From: Adiantum capillus-veneris
Lineage: Eukaryota; Streptophyta; Polypodiopsida; Polypodiales; Pteridaceae
Assembly (NCBI GenBank): GCA_014529385.2
Contig: CM043958.1
Span: 121,242,817-121,304,816 of the forward strand
Direction: 5' to 3'
Length of the DNA: 62,000 nt
Made by a program: the position numbers and the translations under genes
The notes under the pieces: generated by a model
Told to the model about the DNA's origin: nothing
Seen by the model: the letters and a program-made list of their open reading frames with translations, nothing else
Database searches by the model: none
Shown: positions 1-12,125 of the stretch, piece after piece
How positions within the stretch are numbered: the stretch's first letter is position 1
How the letters are laid out: every line of letters begins with the position of its first letter

Positions 1-13
1 TATCACGAACCTT

Positions 14-1605
14 TCATATATTGCAAAAACAGAGAGGGCTTTGTCCTAATGCCATCAAGGAAGAGAAATTTGTCAAGGAAGAGAATAGGGAGTGGGTAAT
101 TCCGTCAAGGAAGAGAAATTCTTGACCGTCCACTATAATTGGATGCAAGGTGCACAAGAGCAGCTCTGGGATTGCATCTTCAACATCCTCCCCTTCTAGG
201 TCTTGGTCAACATCTTCCAAAGGAGGCTGTCCTTGGAGACATAGGAGGGCCAATGAAGCCTCTTCTTGGTTAGACATCTTCTCCTCTTTGGGCTTTGCCT
301 CTGTTACAAGAATCCTTGTAGACAGCTTCTTACAATCACTTGCTTCACCTTTCTCATTGCTATTTTCAATTGCCTCCATCACCATCATAGTGAGAGCGAT
401 ATCCCACCTCAAAAATCCCATGCCAATTTTCCCCATGCCCAAGTTTATGAGCTTGTCTTCCTCTTCCTCTCTGTAGTGTTCCTTGGTGAGCCCTTTGATC
501 ACCCTACCCAATCTGAAGTAAAAACTATTGTCTTCTCTAAAGGTGTGCTTGAGGAGATAAACTGGCACCCACAAACCTTCTTCATCTTCAAAATTGATGG
601 GAGTACTTTTCTATGTGTGTCTCCATGTAGGATGTAAGCGCTTCAAATGAATTAGCATGCAGTTTGATGGTAGACTCCATCTCAATGGATACCTAGAACA
701 TGCCACTAAATCTCCATCATGTGTTCTAGGTCATGCGCAAGGATTTGGTCAATGAGGGCTTGATTAGCAAAATCCATTCTTACTAGTGGAGTGCAAGGGA
801 CAATGGCACGTGCTTGGGGATGGGAAAGGCACTCCCCTTTCTCTTACGCAGAGAGTTTCCATCAATTACAAATGAGTAGTCCATCTTGAGCTCAAACCTA
901 AGTTCCAAGTACTCCCTTAGATTTTCCATATTCCAATGAGCATTGAAACCCACGTCCCACACTTCCTCATGCTTGCACATGAACTTCAACTTGCTCCATA
1001 TTAGTGATGTCCAAATTGAGTGCTTCCCATTCACCTCACATCTGCTTCCACTGTCCATAAGGGAATATAATGGAGATTTGCTGCTTTGCAATGTGGTATT
1101 GAATGATCATTTTCTTTGTCACAAGCATGAACTTTATGGAATCCCCATTGTGTTGAACAAACTTTGAGTCCCAAGTAGATGGAAGGAAGGAATTCATTGA
1201 TGTTCCACCCTTAGCAATCCACATGGTAGGCATGTATGAACATCGTCTACCTTGAATAAAAAAAGAAGAAGATGCGGAGGCATAAAAGATGTTAGTGTTG
1301 CTCGATGTGACCCATACGAGGCACTTCATTGCATTGAAGATTTCATTTTCGATCCGCCACATGGTTAATACAATAGAGGTACTATCAGGAGTTGGCCAAT
1401 CACAATCCTTCAAATTTGGTGGACTTAGTGTTTTCAAGGTCTTGTAGCCATTCCTTATTGTTGGGACTACTTACTCTGCATCAAAGAAGAAGATGGACCG
1501 TTTTGCAAGCTTCGATGTGGTGCATCCAAAATATAGCAATGAGTGGAACTCAAAGCGGTAAGCCTCAAAAGTTCCGGAGAGCACCCCCAGAGGATCCCAT
1601 TCCAT
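14..1605 (-). pseudogene. Unrecognised, broken minus-strand protein-coding region
   Basis: Several high-complexity reading frames follow one another on the minus strand. The upstream part starts at an ATG at 1605 (MEWDPLGVLSG...) and is cut by an in-frame TAA soon after FFFDAE. It resumes through 1437-1080, where a one-base shift moves it into the 1091-783 frame (SKSPLYSLMDSG...). A third part at about 625-14 follows an AG that could be a splice acceptor, and it contains an acidic, glutamate-rich stretch. A further short frame at 2047-1808 (MSHRTRSKVDSF...) could be an upstream exon. I recognise no domain, so no function is proposed. The decay pattern resembles the transposon genes elsewhere in this window. 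It could also be a retrogene or the 3' half of another transposon gene. Confidence 0.4.
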
Positions 1606-2047
1606 TATTTTGATGGAAAAATATCTGCACAAGCCAAACACCATGCCCACAAAGTTTCTTCATTAGAGACTTCATGAAAAATCATAGCATTTGCTACAAA
1701 CAACACTAGAAATACTTCAAGTAGCAGGAGAGTGCTTGCAATCGGCATGGCTGATCCGTAGTTGAGAATCTTTGTAGACTTGTTGTATCTTCACATGCTT
1801 GCTTCCATCAATCTCCTACTTCATCTTCAATATATGACCTTTCCAATGATGGGACTTCAGTTCGATGAATTGACGAGAGACTTTGTGGGCTCCGTTTGTG
1901 CTTGGCCGCATTTTCACCCACATGCATGTCACAACTTGTGTTTACCCAATGGCCATTTTCTTCTTGCTTGTTGTTGCTACAACAGAATGAGTCTACCTTT
2001 GAACGAGTTCTATGACTCATGGTATCCAAGATTCTTGCACTGTGCAA

Positions 2048-4200
2048 CGTGAAGCTCCACTACCCCTAAAGCTTTTCAAGTTGAAGGTTTCTAAAGCCTA
2101 AAGCCTTTTACGCTGAAGCTCTTTAGCCCTAAAAATTTGTAGATTGAAGGTCCCTAAACCCTAAGGTTGGGTAGCTAAAGCTACTAAGCTATACAAGATG
2201 TATGTGAGCCCCCAAGATGAGAGTGGAGAATGGGTGCAATCATGAGAGAAAGGCCTTTAGGAAGGGAAAAATGGATTGTATTACAAGCTCTCCATAGACA
2301 GAAAGTGGCCAAAACTCAGAACTAGGCTTGAGAGAGAAGGGGGAGGTAGATTGGGGAGGGGAGAGAGAGAGAGAGAGAGAGAGGAGGCCAGAAAGGTACT
2401 CTTTTAATATGAGAGAGTAAAATACAAGATTTTTTATTCTAGAGAGAGGAGGGGTCAGATCTCATATGTAGAGAGAGAAGAACTGAGTGGAGAGAGGGAA
2501 AAGTAGACTTGAATGTCAATTTAATGATAGGGACGTTTTTGGGGCTAGCCCACTTTTTGAGTGTGGCCCATTTACTCTAGCCAACAACGTTTAGAATAAA
2601 TAATAGGCCCAAATATTTTATTTTTGATTTTTTTGCAATTTTTATGTCCCTTTACAAAAAAGAAAAGTGTAGACTCCAACTTTGACCTCTAGAAATTAGG
2701 GACTGATAAACCCAACATTTTTGTCCACCTAGCTTTCTCATATTGCTCCACTTTAGGCTTGGGACATATTAAAGGGCCCAAGAAGACCCCAAACAAGTCC
2801 TAATGGATCTAATGAGGTGCGTTTATGTGGTAGCGTCATAAGAAACACCATGCTCATCCTTAATGAGCATAATATTCCTTATCCATGTCTTTGTCGTGAG
2901 TACGTGTGAAGCGTGCACGTGCGGTGAGTGCATAGACATACACAATGTGGTGAAGCTTAGGACGAGATGAATTCTCATCCACTCCTTATTTTCTACTATC
3001 CAATAAGTGAATTATGTTAGTGATGGGTTAGTGGTTGTTTGCCGGTCTAGTTGAGATGAAACCCCAATAGTCTCCCAATAATTGAATGTCAACATGGCCC
3101 AAGTGGCCTATGTATGTACAAACCTATACATTTGTGAAGTATGCGAGTGGCTTCACCCACACCCATCATCTCAATGCAGCATGAAAACTGCTTTGAGGAT
3201 AAGCTCTTTGTAAGGGCATTTGCATGCATGGCTGTCATTTGTGTGGATTTTGACAAGCTTGATGAAAAGACTGATTTTTAGAAAACAAAACTCAAAATAT
3301 GCTCTAGGTCACTCACCACCTAAGGATCATTTCCCAGCAACAATGCCAATGTTAGCAGGTCACCACGATAGACGTCTATAGCATAGCTATTTGGCACTAG
3401 CGTACTAATGTTAATACTCATGAAAGTGACTCAAACGAGTCATGTAGACTCTTTGAGATCGTTGATCCTTAATAAGTGAACCTAACAAGAAGACGCATCA
3501 ACTCAACAAGCAAATCACCACTCTTAGATAAAAAAATATCCTTATGTCCTATCTCACCGCTTTAGGTCATCATGCCATTTTGATGACTAAACAGAATCGA
3601 ATCATCACGAAGCTTCAAGAAAAGCTATGTTAGGTCTAGGGGTACAAGTTTACAAAGTTTGGTGGCCAACTGACAAGGTACCAAAATCATGTACCAGGTC
3701 ATAAACACTACAATAGAACAACATAAACAGGGCACCCTGAGGTCTAATAACACTCTCCTAAGGTCAAAATGTCACAAAAAAGTGATTTAATCACTTAAAT
3801 CTATAGAGAAGACTCACAAAGGCATAGTTGCAAACCACATCAAAACTTGAAATGCTTATACTTAATTGAAAGAGCAAGAGACAAGGAATACAATGCAATT
3901 GTAGGAACTGAATTTGGATTACCAAATCGAAGAGAAGGAATGCGAGTTGTAGCTAAGTAGCTGCTTGAGCGTATGTACACAAAGCTTCTTTATTTTTCCA
4001 AAAGATAAGCCTCCTTTTCATACTAAGGTTATTATCTTTTATACCTTGGTCTTTCTGAATGGCCAGTGGCCAAGCTCACATGGTCCTTAACAAATATCAT
4101 GAAAGAATTACAACTCCTAAAGTAGATCAGTCACTCTAAAATTAGGAATTAAACATAGCATAGCTACACTAGCTTGAAAATTTAACAAAGTACAAATATA
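2048..4200. other. Non-coding stretch, old repeat-like sequence
   Basis: I see no convincing coding frame here. It holds a (GA)n tract at 2359-2383, a short run of CCCTAAA-like units near 2152-2164 and AT-rich sequence that resembles untranslated retroelement DNA. No feature with a definite boundary could be supported. Confidence 0.4.
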
Positions 4201-5080
4201 TTAAAAATGTGGTGTCCAACTAGGTGGACACCCATATGCTAAAAAAGGCCAAACATACTCACATGCCCTCATTTGTAGTGTATGTTTCCGGTTGATATTG
4301 CAAACTCCCAAAGAAAAGATATGTTCCTTTACTTGGTAGTGAGAAAGAAAAGTGGATGGCAATGCTTCTTGGCTTTTGTTGTTGACTATCAAAAAAATTG
4401 GGTGCATTTGCTTAGCATTTTTTGGCCATACTTTAGAAAAAAGAAATTTCTACCAAGATTAATCTCCCTATCGTGTTTAATACAAAGACATATTTTTGGC
4501 ATGCACATCCAACGACCATGCATCAAGCATTATAAAGAAGCCACTTTTCCCTAGAATACCTATTAAAAGATGATTAGTTTGGCTAACCAAGTAAAAATGG
4601 AAGTAGTTAATTTTTTGTAGATGTGAAGATAGTAGAGGCCTTGTCATCAAGCATGCAGCTTCCATTGGAGCTAGAGACCTATTTTTCCATTCTTTGTGGT
4701 GCCTAGCATGGTGGTGTGTATGCAATATGTGGCATAATGCCATATATTTTCTAGTAGGACCCTTTTACAAGTGGGACATATGGAGAACACACACCTTTCT
4801 TTGGTCATCCTCAAGTTTTCCCTTATCTTTTGGAAGAGAAGGATACGTATTTCTAGAAGACCAGGTGCCTTCCATCTCTATTATGTGTTGGTGGGCCTTT
4901 TTTGTTCACAAAGATGACCATAATATCCTCAAAAGCAAGGAGTTTGGATATTCAATTGGAGGCAGCCATGCACAAACTTTTAAAAATGATGATCTCCTAA
5001 TCCCTTCTATTAAACCATTGAGTTCAAAACATGGCAACTTGTGCTACAAAGGTGCATTGTTTTTAGTCTAAATCAAGTCT

Positions 5081-5082
<2 letters not shown>
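4201..5082. other. Stretch with no recognisable gene
   Basis: Short frames exist on both strands (plus 4694-5071 is the longest), but none shows a known motif or a coding-like composition. It ends in the (CT)n tract that borders the gypsy-related region. Confidence 0.35.

Positions 5083-5157
<75 letters not shown>
5083..5157. repeat. (CT)n microsatellite
   Basis: An almost pure CT dinucleotide tract of about 75 bp, directly upstream of the extra open region of the first gypsy-related element. Confidence 0.97.
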
Positions 5158-5159
<2 letters not shown>

Positions 5160-5201
5160 GGTACACTGAAATCTCCCCCCCCCCCTCTGGGTACACTAAA
5201 A

Positions 5202-6740
5202 ATAGTATCGATGTTGAAGTGCAAGGATATGTTCTTTACCTTAACTTATGCTCTCTTTTGGACATACCGAGTTGTGAACTCATACTTAGTAAGAAGGCCC
5301 TTATGTAAAAACCAAAGAAGTGGATTTTGTGAGAAGGTCATAATCAGAGTGTGGAAGAAGTCAAATGGCGGAAACAAATTCTATTATGTACCCCATGATT
5401 GGTTCAATAGAGTCTATGGACATATTCTCAAATACAACCCTCACAATGTTTCCATTACCTTTGATAACTACGAGAAACCTAGGTGCATTGGTGACTTTGC
5501 CCAAGCACAACCAATAGCAATAAACTCGAGTAGGTACTTCTATAGAAATGATGTAAACGAACGACATGCTCATGTAAACTGATTTACTTTATTATCACCC
5601 AAGGATGTATCATGGGGAGAAGAATGGTAAGAAAAGAAAGGCGTGACTTTTAGTGCACAAGTTGAATTGTTAAACTCCGAGATGTAAACAAGTATAAAGG
5701 TAGGACCACAATTGTAGGGACCAAGAATTGGTTCATAGGACCCTTCCGTATTTATGTATCTCCCTAGAAACACAATGTATCTTTTTGGCCTTCTACGGCT
5801 ATAAAAATTTGATTTTGATATAACACGTATTGTTTTGAGGATATAATATTTGAGTTTGAATCTTGATTTTCATCAATTTAACTAACTTGAGTGAGGGGGT
5901 GTTGTCTAGATGACTGATCGTTTACCTTGAGGGATATGGGCGGATATACTCTCTTGCCTTATGGTGGAAGAGTATTTCCAAACTGGAGTGGAAGTGCAAA
6001 GGCTTGTCACTACCACACACAACGGGGAAGAGAAGAAAAGGTTGATGTCTATGGATTTCATTCTACCAAATACCTTTCGAGCTCGGTATCACTATACTGT
6101 AAGGAATCCAGAGTTTAGACCATCTCAGCACAAACCCTCGTCTGTTGGGAGTATCGAGTGGATACAATCTAAGTTGGAAACGGAGATTGTAGTCACTAAT
6201 CAAATATTGTACATAAATTCTTATGAACTTACCCTAAGACCGACAAGGGAAATGTGGATGGCCAAAAACATACTTCCTTAAGTAACAGCTACGGGATGCT
6301 TTGACATTGTTATGTTTAATATATGGGGACGGCAGTGCAAAAACAATGACCGACATTCCTATAGTCCAGTACCTTGGGAGTTATTCTTTGACTTATCTGA
6401 GAAGTCACTAATCAACAATCCTCACAATGTAAAAATTTTATACAATGCATATAGCTGACCTCAGTGCCTTGCAGATTGTGCACATATTCACAGCTCAGTG
6501 GGATGGGACACAACGGATGTGTTTCCAAAGGAATCTTCTTTCTTCGATAACTACTTCGGGTATAGGAAGGAAATTACTCACACCGAAATTGGAGTACCTG
6601 TAACAAACAAATCTCTTACGCAAGAATGGTATGACTCACACGCCAACAAAGAAATATTCTAGCCAAAGATGTAAAGGATTATTGGAGTCAACCATCAGAC
6701 ATACTCGAGGAATGGGACAACTATACTCCATTCCCGGGGA
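5202..6740 (+). pseudogene. Extra open region upstream of gypsy gag, unknown function
   Basis: Translation gives a broken protein with segments such as RVWKKSNGGNKFYYVPHDWF and NPHNVSITFDNYEKPRC, then HYTVRNPEFRPSQHKPSS in a second frame. A weaker echo follows (NPHNVKILYNAY, SLTQEWYDSHANKEIF), so the protein appears to contain two or three related repeats of roughly 200-250 residues. The same protein, differently damaged, lies upstream of gag in the second copy at 59.2-60.7 kb, where RVWKKSKSDNQFYYVPQDWF aligns directly. Shared peptide sequence in two separate copies argues that it was once translated. I recognise no fold; it is not gag, protease or envelope as far as I can tell. It could be a captured host gene or an additional retroelement ORF. 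Confidence 0.55.
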
Positions 6741-7342
6741 GGCCACCTAATAAAAATGTAACGTATCAGGTGAGTTCAACAAAAGGGTATTTAAAGTTCT
6801 TGAAACTTATAGAAATATATATACAGAAGGGCATTATTTTTTCAAATTTGAAAAAAACTTACAGATTTTAAAAGAAAATGATACATTATATTCTTAACAA
6901 AATTCACAGATAAGGGGTTTTACAAACATGTCTTGAACGCACGTGATATGGTAGTTTGATACATAGTGAACCCCCCGAGACTCCATTGGTGGAAGGATGT
7001 CACAATGGATATTACCGAGTGCATTATGTTAGAGCCACTAGAATTTATTAGAAACTTTTGAGACACTTTGTAGACTTTTTGAAAACCCAAAGTTTTGTGA
7101 TATAGATATTGGATTAATTTGTTTATTATTCTTTCTCCTATTTTCTTCTCATCTTATCTTTAAGTTCCTATTCTAATTGATTTAAGGACTTTGAGCGGAA
7201 TAGAATATTTTACTAAGTGTAACCTTAGTTGATATGGTGCATGCACTAAGTTACCAAGCCTCCTAGAGAAAATGTTGTTACTGTTAACGCAAATGCACTG
7301 ATTGTTCCTCAACACACCATCATCGATAGAGGCATCGATGCT

Positions 7343-8230
7343 ATGCTTCGTAAGTCTCAACCTGGGAATTTTAGCGGGGAAGGCAAAGATGTAGAAAAAG
7401 TTCTTGAAGATTGGATTGAGCGCATGGATGACTACTTTGACTTGGTTCATTCATCCGCAATGAACAAAGCTATGATCGCTAAGTTCAAACTAGAGAAGAC
7501 AGCCAAGTGTTGGTGGAGAGACCATTGCACAGAAAACAATGTTGATCCTAATGCTATAACTTGGGATTATCTTAAGGCCCAAAGAACTATCAGAACAAAG
7601 TTTATCATTCGGACCGTATGAATGAGTTTCTTGACAGTACTCAAAGAACCAGAGATCTGCAATCATGCTACCAACATTTCTTAATCCTTATCAAGTATGT
7701 TCCAACACATATGACTCAAGAGGTCAAGGTAGCTTGATTTTTGTCAGGGCTACATAATCCCATGAAGACTAGGCTTCAGAGTCTTCATCTTACCAATTTT
7801 ACAGATATCCTTGATGCAAGAAAACCCATTGAAATAGAGTTATCTACTATCGAAAAGAGGAAACCAGAACATGTTTCTGCTCATGAAATCAAAAGACCTC
7901 ATCTCGAGGAGGAGCAAAGATCTGGGAATCCACAGCAAAGAAGAGAGAACTTATTACATATAAAAGCTAGATAGGATCATTTATGCCATGCTTGTCTTGA
8001 TCCTGGTCATCAATCCAAGGATTTTCCATTTAAGAATTCAAGCTTCACAGGATTGATGGACAATTATGAACATAGAAACTTCAATCCGAATAAAAATTTT
8101 GGAAACTTTAGACCCAGACTATCGGCAATTCAGAGGAACTTCAATCAACAGAACTTTAACCAAAACTAGAGACAGCCTCAAAACCAGGGGAATTTTAGAC
8201 CAGGCAATCCACCCTTTTGTTTGGAATGGA
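7343..8230 (+). pseudogene. Ty3/gypsy gag (broken)
   Basis: The start QPGNFSGEGKDVEKVLEDWI and the tryptophan-rich AKCWWRDHCTENN are typical of plant gypsy capsid proteins. A frameshift near 7600 and stops near 7620 and 7974 break it. Downstream, CHACLDPGHQSKDF keeps the spacing of a CCHC zinc knuckle, but the last cysteine has become phenylalanine, so nucleic-acid binding through this knuckle is probably lost. The gag of the second copy near 61.02 kb aligns with it. Confidence 0.75.
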
Positions 8231-8986
8231 CCGCCTGTCAACAATAACACCAATGGAAATGCTAATCGTCAACTTCATCCAGGAGGAGAAGGGAATCAAA
8301 GACCTCAAGGAAGACCTCAAGCTAGCAGAACTCAAGAGACTAGATGTGAAAGAAATCAGGCAAACGTGTATGTTCATGTTGCAATTAAACATCATGGAGT
8401 GAATGAAAAATTTTCAATTATTCAAACTCTAGCGGAGTATCAAGGTAACCATTTTACCTTATTGATTGATTCAGGGAGTACACATTCTTTCATATCTCCT
8501 AAGTGCATCAAAAACCTCATTTTGCATGAGCACCCTGATACAGACCTTACAGTAGAATTAGCTACGGGTACGAAGGTTAGATCTTCTATTTTAGTGGGTA
8601 GCTTGAATTTTTTTTTGGATGGTCATAATACTTCTGCAAACTTCAAAGTCTTACCCATAGGAATTTATTATGGAATCCTAGGAATGGATTGGCTTAAAGC
8701 CAATGATGCTCACATACATGGTAAAGACACTCCATTGACCTTTCAAAATGATCAAAACCTTAGAGTCACAGTTACTAGGAAACGGGGAAAGCCTAAGCTC
8801 AAACTAGTGAATTTTACCAAACTTATGAAGAGTCATAGGAAAAATGAAAGAATTTATGCAGTAAAGCTTAACCCTAAGGAGAAGAAGATAGATTCACCTA
8901 AACCCGAATGGATAACAAAATTTGATGATGTATTTTCGAGGAACTTTCACATTTACCACCCAAGCGTGATGTTGATCATGCAATAG
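8066..8986 (+). pseudogene. Ty3/gypsy aspartic protease region
   Basis: An open frame of 306 codons carries FTLLIDSGSTHSFIS, the DSG active-site motif of retropepsins, followed by GILGMDWLKANDAHIHG, which matches the second conserved block of plant gypsy proteases. The first part overlaps the end of gag. The frame continues into the linker before reverse transcriptase (PEWITKFDDVFS) and is lost at about 8986 by a frameshift, since the expected lead-in of reverse transcriptase continues in another frame. The active-site motif is intact, but the polyprotein is not. Confidence 0.8.
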
Positions 8987-9010
8987 AGCTTACACCAGGA
9001 GCTCAATCAA

Positions 9011-10320
9011 TTGCTCGTAGACCTTACAAAAATGTCAGTATCTGAATCTGCGGAACTCAAGGAGCAATTAACTCAACTTCTTGAACAAGGGTTCATTCGA
9101 CCCAGCATTTCTCCATGGAGTACTCCTGTTCTCTTTAATCAAAAGAAGGATGATACTTTACGTCTTTGTATTGATTATCATAGATTGAACCAGGTAACGG
9201 TCAAGAATAAGTATGCAATACCGAGGATTGATGAACTGCTTGACCGATTACATGGATCTTCTATCTTCACAAAGATTGATCTTAAGTCGGGGTATTACCA
9301 AATCCAAATCAAGGAGGAGGACATAACAAAGACCAAATTTAATACTCGTTTTGGACATTATGAATTTACAGTTATGCCTTTTGGACTTACTAATGCTCCT
9401 GTAACTTTTAATCGTCTTATGATCAACATGTTTTGAGAGCATCTTGATGATTTTATTCTTGTCTTCTTTGATGATATCCTGGTTTACTAGAGAAACAGAG
9501 AAGAACATGAACAACATGTGCGGCGAGTACTTGAACTTCTCTGCGTCAAAATCACCTTTATGCCAAATGTAGCAAGTGTACCTTCTTCACTGACAAGGTG
9601 GAATATTTGGGGTATTTATTGTATCCAAGGATGGTGTTTCTATTGATCCAAGTAAGATCAAATCTTTCATAGCTTGGCCTACACCAAAATCAGTACGAGA
9701 AGTACCTGGATTTCTTGGTTTGACAGGGTGGTATCGTACATTTATTGAGGGTTATGCTAAGATTGCATCTCCATTAACTAATACGCTTAATAAGGCTAAA
9801 GTGTTTACTTGGAATGAACGTGCTCAAGCTAGTTTTGAGAAACTCAAAGAAGCTTTGGTGAATGCTCCCATACTACAGCTTTGGTGAATGCTCCCATACT
9901 ACAGCTTTGGTGAATGCTCCCATACTACAGCTTCTAGACTTCTCAAAGACATTCACTGTGCTCACATTGATGCAAGTGGACAAGCAATTGGTGGCATTCT
10001 GTCTCAATAAGGAAAACCAGTAGCTTATGAATCTCGTAAGTTACGTATATATGAGCTAAATTATCTTACACATGACTTGGAATTATTGGCCGTTGTGCAT
10101 GCTCTTAAAGTATGGCGACATTATCTTCTTGGAAGGAGATTTTAACTACATACTGACCATAAAAGCCTGAAGTGGATCTATACCCAACCTGATCTTAATA
10201 TGCAGCAACGAAGGTGGATGGAGTTATTATGTGAATATGACTTCGGAATTGAATATAAACCTGGGAAGGAAAATCTTGTGGCCGATGCTTTGAGCAGGAA
10301 GAGTATTGTAGCGGCTGTCA
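9011..10320 (+). pseudogene. Ty3/gypsy reverse transcriptase and RNase H (broken)
   Basis: Reverse transcriptase is shown by [44 protein letters not shown] and the catalytic FFDDILVY. A TGA at about 9434 precedes the FFDD motif and a TAG follows it. RNase H follows in another frame with [43 protein letters not shown] and ADALSRKS. The frames between the two are disturbed by a 26-bp unit repeated three times at 9852-9929, which adds 52 bp. No intact polymerase can be made from this copy. Confidence 0.9.
9852..9929 (+). repeat. Three tandem copies of a 26-bp unit inside pol
   Basis: The unit beginning GCTTTGGTGAATGCTCCC occurs at 9852-9877, 9878-9903 and 9904-9929 without a visible mismatch. 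Two extra copies add 52 bp and shift the pol frame by one. Perfect identity suggests a recent replication-slippage or repair event. Confidence 0.95.
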
Positions 10321-10361
10321 CAACCTCTACTACTTCATTAATTGACCTTATTCGGTGAGGT

Positions 10362-10715
10362 ATGACTAATGACCCGTATTACTTAAGAATCCAGTACTTG
10401 ATGTACTTAAACAATCGCACAGAGAAGCAAGAAAGACAAATCAAAGGATTTCACGTTGAAGGAGATGACCTTTACTTTGGTAATTGTCTTTGTATTCCAA
10501 ATCAAAGTGGAATCAAACTTCAAATATTACAGGAAGCTCATGATATACATATAGCAAGACATCCAGGATACATTAAGACTTACTCTACTATAATAAAGAG
10601 TTTCTTTTAGCCAGGACTAAAGCGTGATGTGTTGAACTATGTTACAAGATGTTTAGCATGTCAACGTATTAAAGCTGAACGAATTCAATACCCCGGTAAG
10701 CTAGCATATTAATGA
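10362..10715 (+). pseudogene. Ty3/gypsy integrase N-terminal zinc-binding region
   Basis: EAHDIHIARHPGYIKT gives the two histidines and VTRCLACQRIKAE the two cysteines of the HHCC integrase zinc finger. A TAG at about 10608 interrupts it. Directly after this (about 10,700) the sequence jumps to the C-terminal module, so the whole DDE catalytic core, normally several hundred base pairs, is missing. Confidence 0.8.
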
Positions 10716-10731
10716 TCAAGCTTACAGACTA

Positions 10732-11013
10732 TTGTTACCACCACACATAAAGGTACATGATGTTTTTCACATCAGCTTACTCAAGAAGTATGTACCTGAT
10801 CCACAACATATTCTTGATGATTCTCTATTATCTACATCTACTGATGGGACTTTTGAAGTATATCCTGAAGCAATACTTCACAGCAGAACCAAGCCTCTAC
10901 GTAATCGGACCATTATTGAACGCCTTGTTAAATGGTTAACGTATCCTCAAGATGCCACTTGGGAATGCCATGATGTAATGAGACTAAATTATCTAGACTT
11001 CATGTCGAGGTGA
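10732..11013 (+). pseudogene. Gypsy integrase C-terminus with chromodomain-like end
   Basis: VHDVFHISLLKKYVPDP matches the conserved C-terminal integrase block of plant chromoviruses, and LRNRTIIERLVKWLTYPQD followed by ATWE matches the chromodomain core. Such domains are thought to guide insertion into heterochromatin. The frame is open for 93 codons and ends 31 bp before the presumed LTR start. Confidence 0.8.
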
Positions 11014-11044
11014 GGACACCTCGAGTTTTTCAAGTGTGGGAGGA

Positions 11045-12125
11045 TGTAAGATCCCCAATTTTTGGGTCTGTTTTAAAAATAAGAAAAATAGCTTTCAATA
11101 TCTATTTAGCCAAACTTTGACTTAAGATGCTTGATTGACAGTATCGGAAGGTTCTAAAGTGAAAAGTAAGGTCATTTCCATATTCTAGTAGGTTAGACAG
11201 ACATTTGGTGCAGTTTTGAAAAAATCCACCATTTTTAGCTTTTTCATGCTTTTTGGTGCTTTTTTGCAAAAAGCAAGGTTGGATCCTTAATCTACGTGTT
11301 GCAGAAAAACTATGATTCAATTTTGTTAAACAATTTCTTTTTTAATTCTTTTCATGCTATTTATAGCTTTCCTTGGTTTTTAGTTCTTTTTAGTGAAAAG
11401 CGAGTCCGCTTTCTTATTCCACTGGACAAGGGGAAACTGTGGTTCAGTTTTAGAAAATTTTGCTTTTTTTTTTATTTTGATGCTATTTTCTTTTCGACAT
11501 TTTTGAAAAGCAATGTGCTTTTTATGATGACCTAAATGTAAAAATATTAATTTTAGTCATCGTCCTATTTAAAAATGATCACCCAGAGCAAAACGCGACC
11601 AGGCGAGATTTTTACAGCAAGACCTATTTAAGAATTTTGGGAATTATTCAAGTCCCATTTCTTATAACGCTATTGAAAAACTTAGTATTTTTGTGTAGTT
11701 TGAGCTATCATCTATTCACGGTTACACTCTATGTTTCATATACCCCTTAACACATATCTATAGGGATATGTGTATTTATATACATACTTATATGCATCAA
11801 CTACAATGACATCAAAATAATGAGGGAAGCATGGCACTAACTCAATTTTCATTATACTAAATTATTCATATAGAAAAAGTTCTTTGAATCGGTAGCTTAG
11901 ATTTGAAACATTAACGTTAAAGAATTGGCTATATCAACACTCATAAAAAGAATACAATAATCAAAAACAAATTTTAGAATTGAAGGGACCTCAAAATAGT
12001 GTGGTGTTTAGAAACACCAAGATAAAAAATAAAATCCAATTCACATATTTACATGGATCCAAGTATTGTACAACATCTGAGGAAATGATACTATGTCAAG
12101 AGGCTCAATGACTATAAATACATCA
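11045..12125 (+). other. Presumed gypsy 3' LTR start and following AT-rich DNA
   Basis: TGTAAGATCCCC at 11045 directly follows a purine-rich tract, as expected for the 5' end of a plant gypsy 3' LTR. The rest is AT-rich without a clear LTR end, because no second LTR copy is available to compare. No other gene is seen up to the FCP1-like gene. Confidence 0.5.

Larger units (their letters stand above)
5159..11046 (+). mobile_element. Degenerate Ty3/gypsy LTR retrotransposon (copy 1)
   Basis: Gag, protease, reverse transcriptase, RNase H, integrase zinc-binding region and a chromodomain-like C-terminus follow one another on the plus strand in the Ty3/gypsy order, with the chromodomain of chromoviruses at the end. 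An unusual open region lies upstream of gag. The interior ends at 11044 with a purine-rich GTGTGGGAGGA, followed at 11045 by TGTAAGATCCCC, a typical start of a plant gypsy LTR. I could not find a matching 5' LTR, and the 3' LTR has no clear end. Many stops, frameshifts and a deletion of the integrase core make it non-autonomous. The family occurs again at 59.2-61.5 kb, where the upstream region and gag are recognisably the same. Confidence 0.85.

Noticed and set aside
2152-2164. CCCTAAACCCTAA, like the plant telomere repeat
   Set aside because: Only two units within a run of related CCTAAAG phrases; too short to call an interstitial telomere or telo-box promoter.
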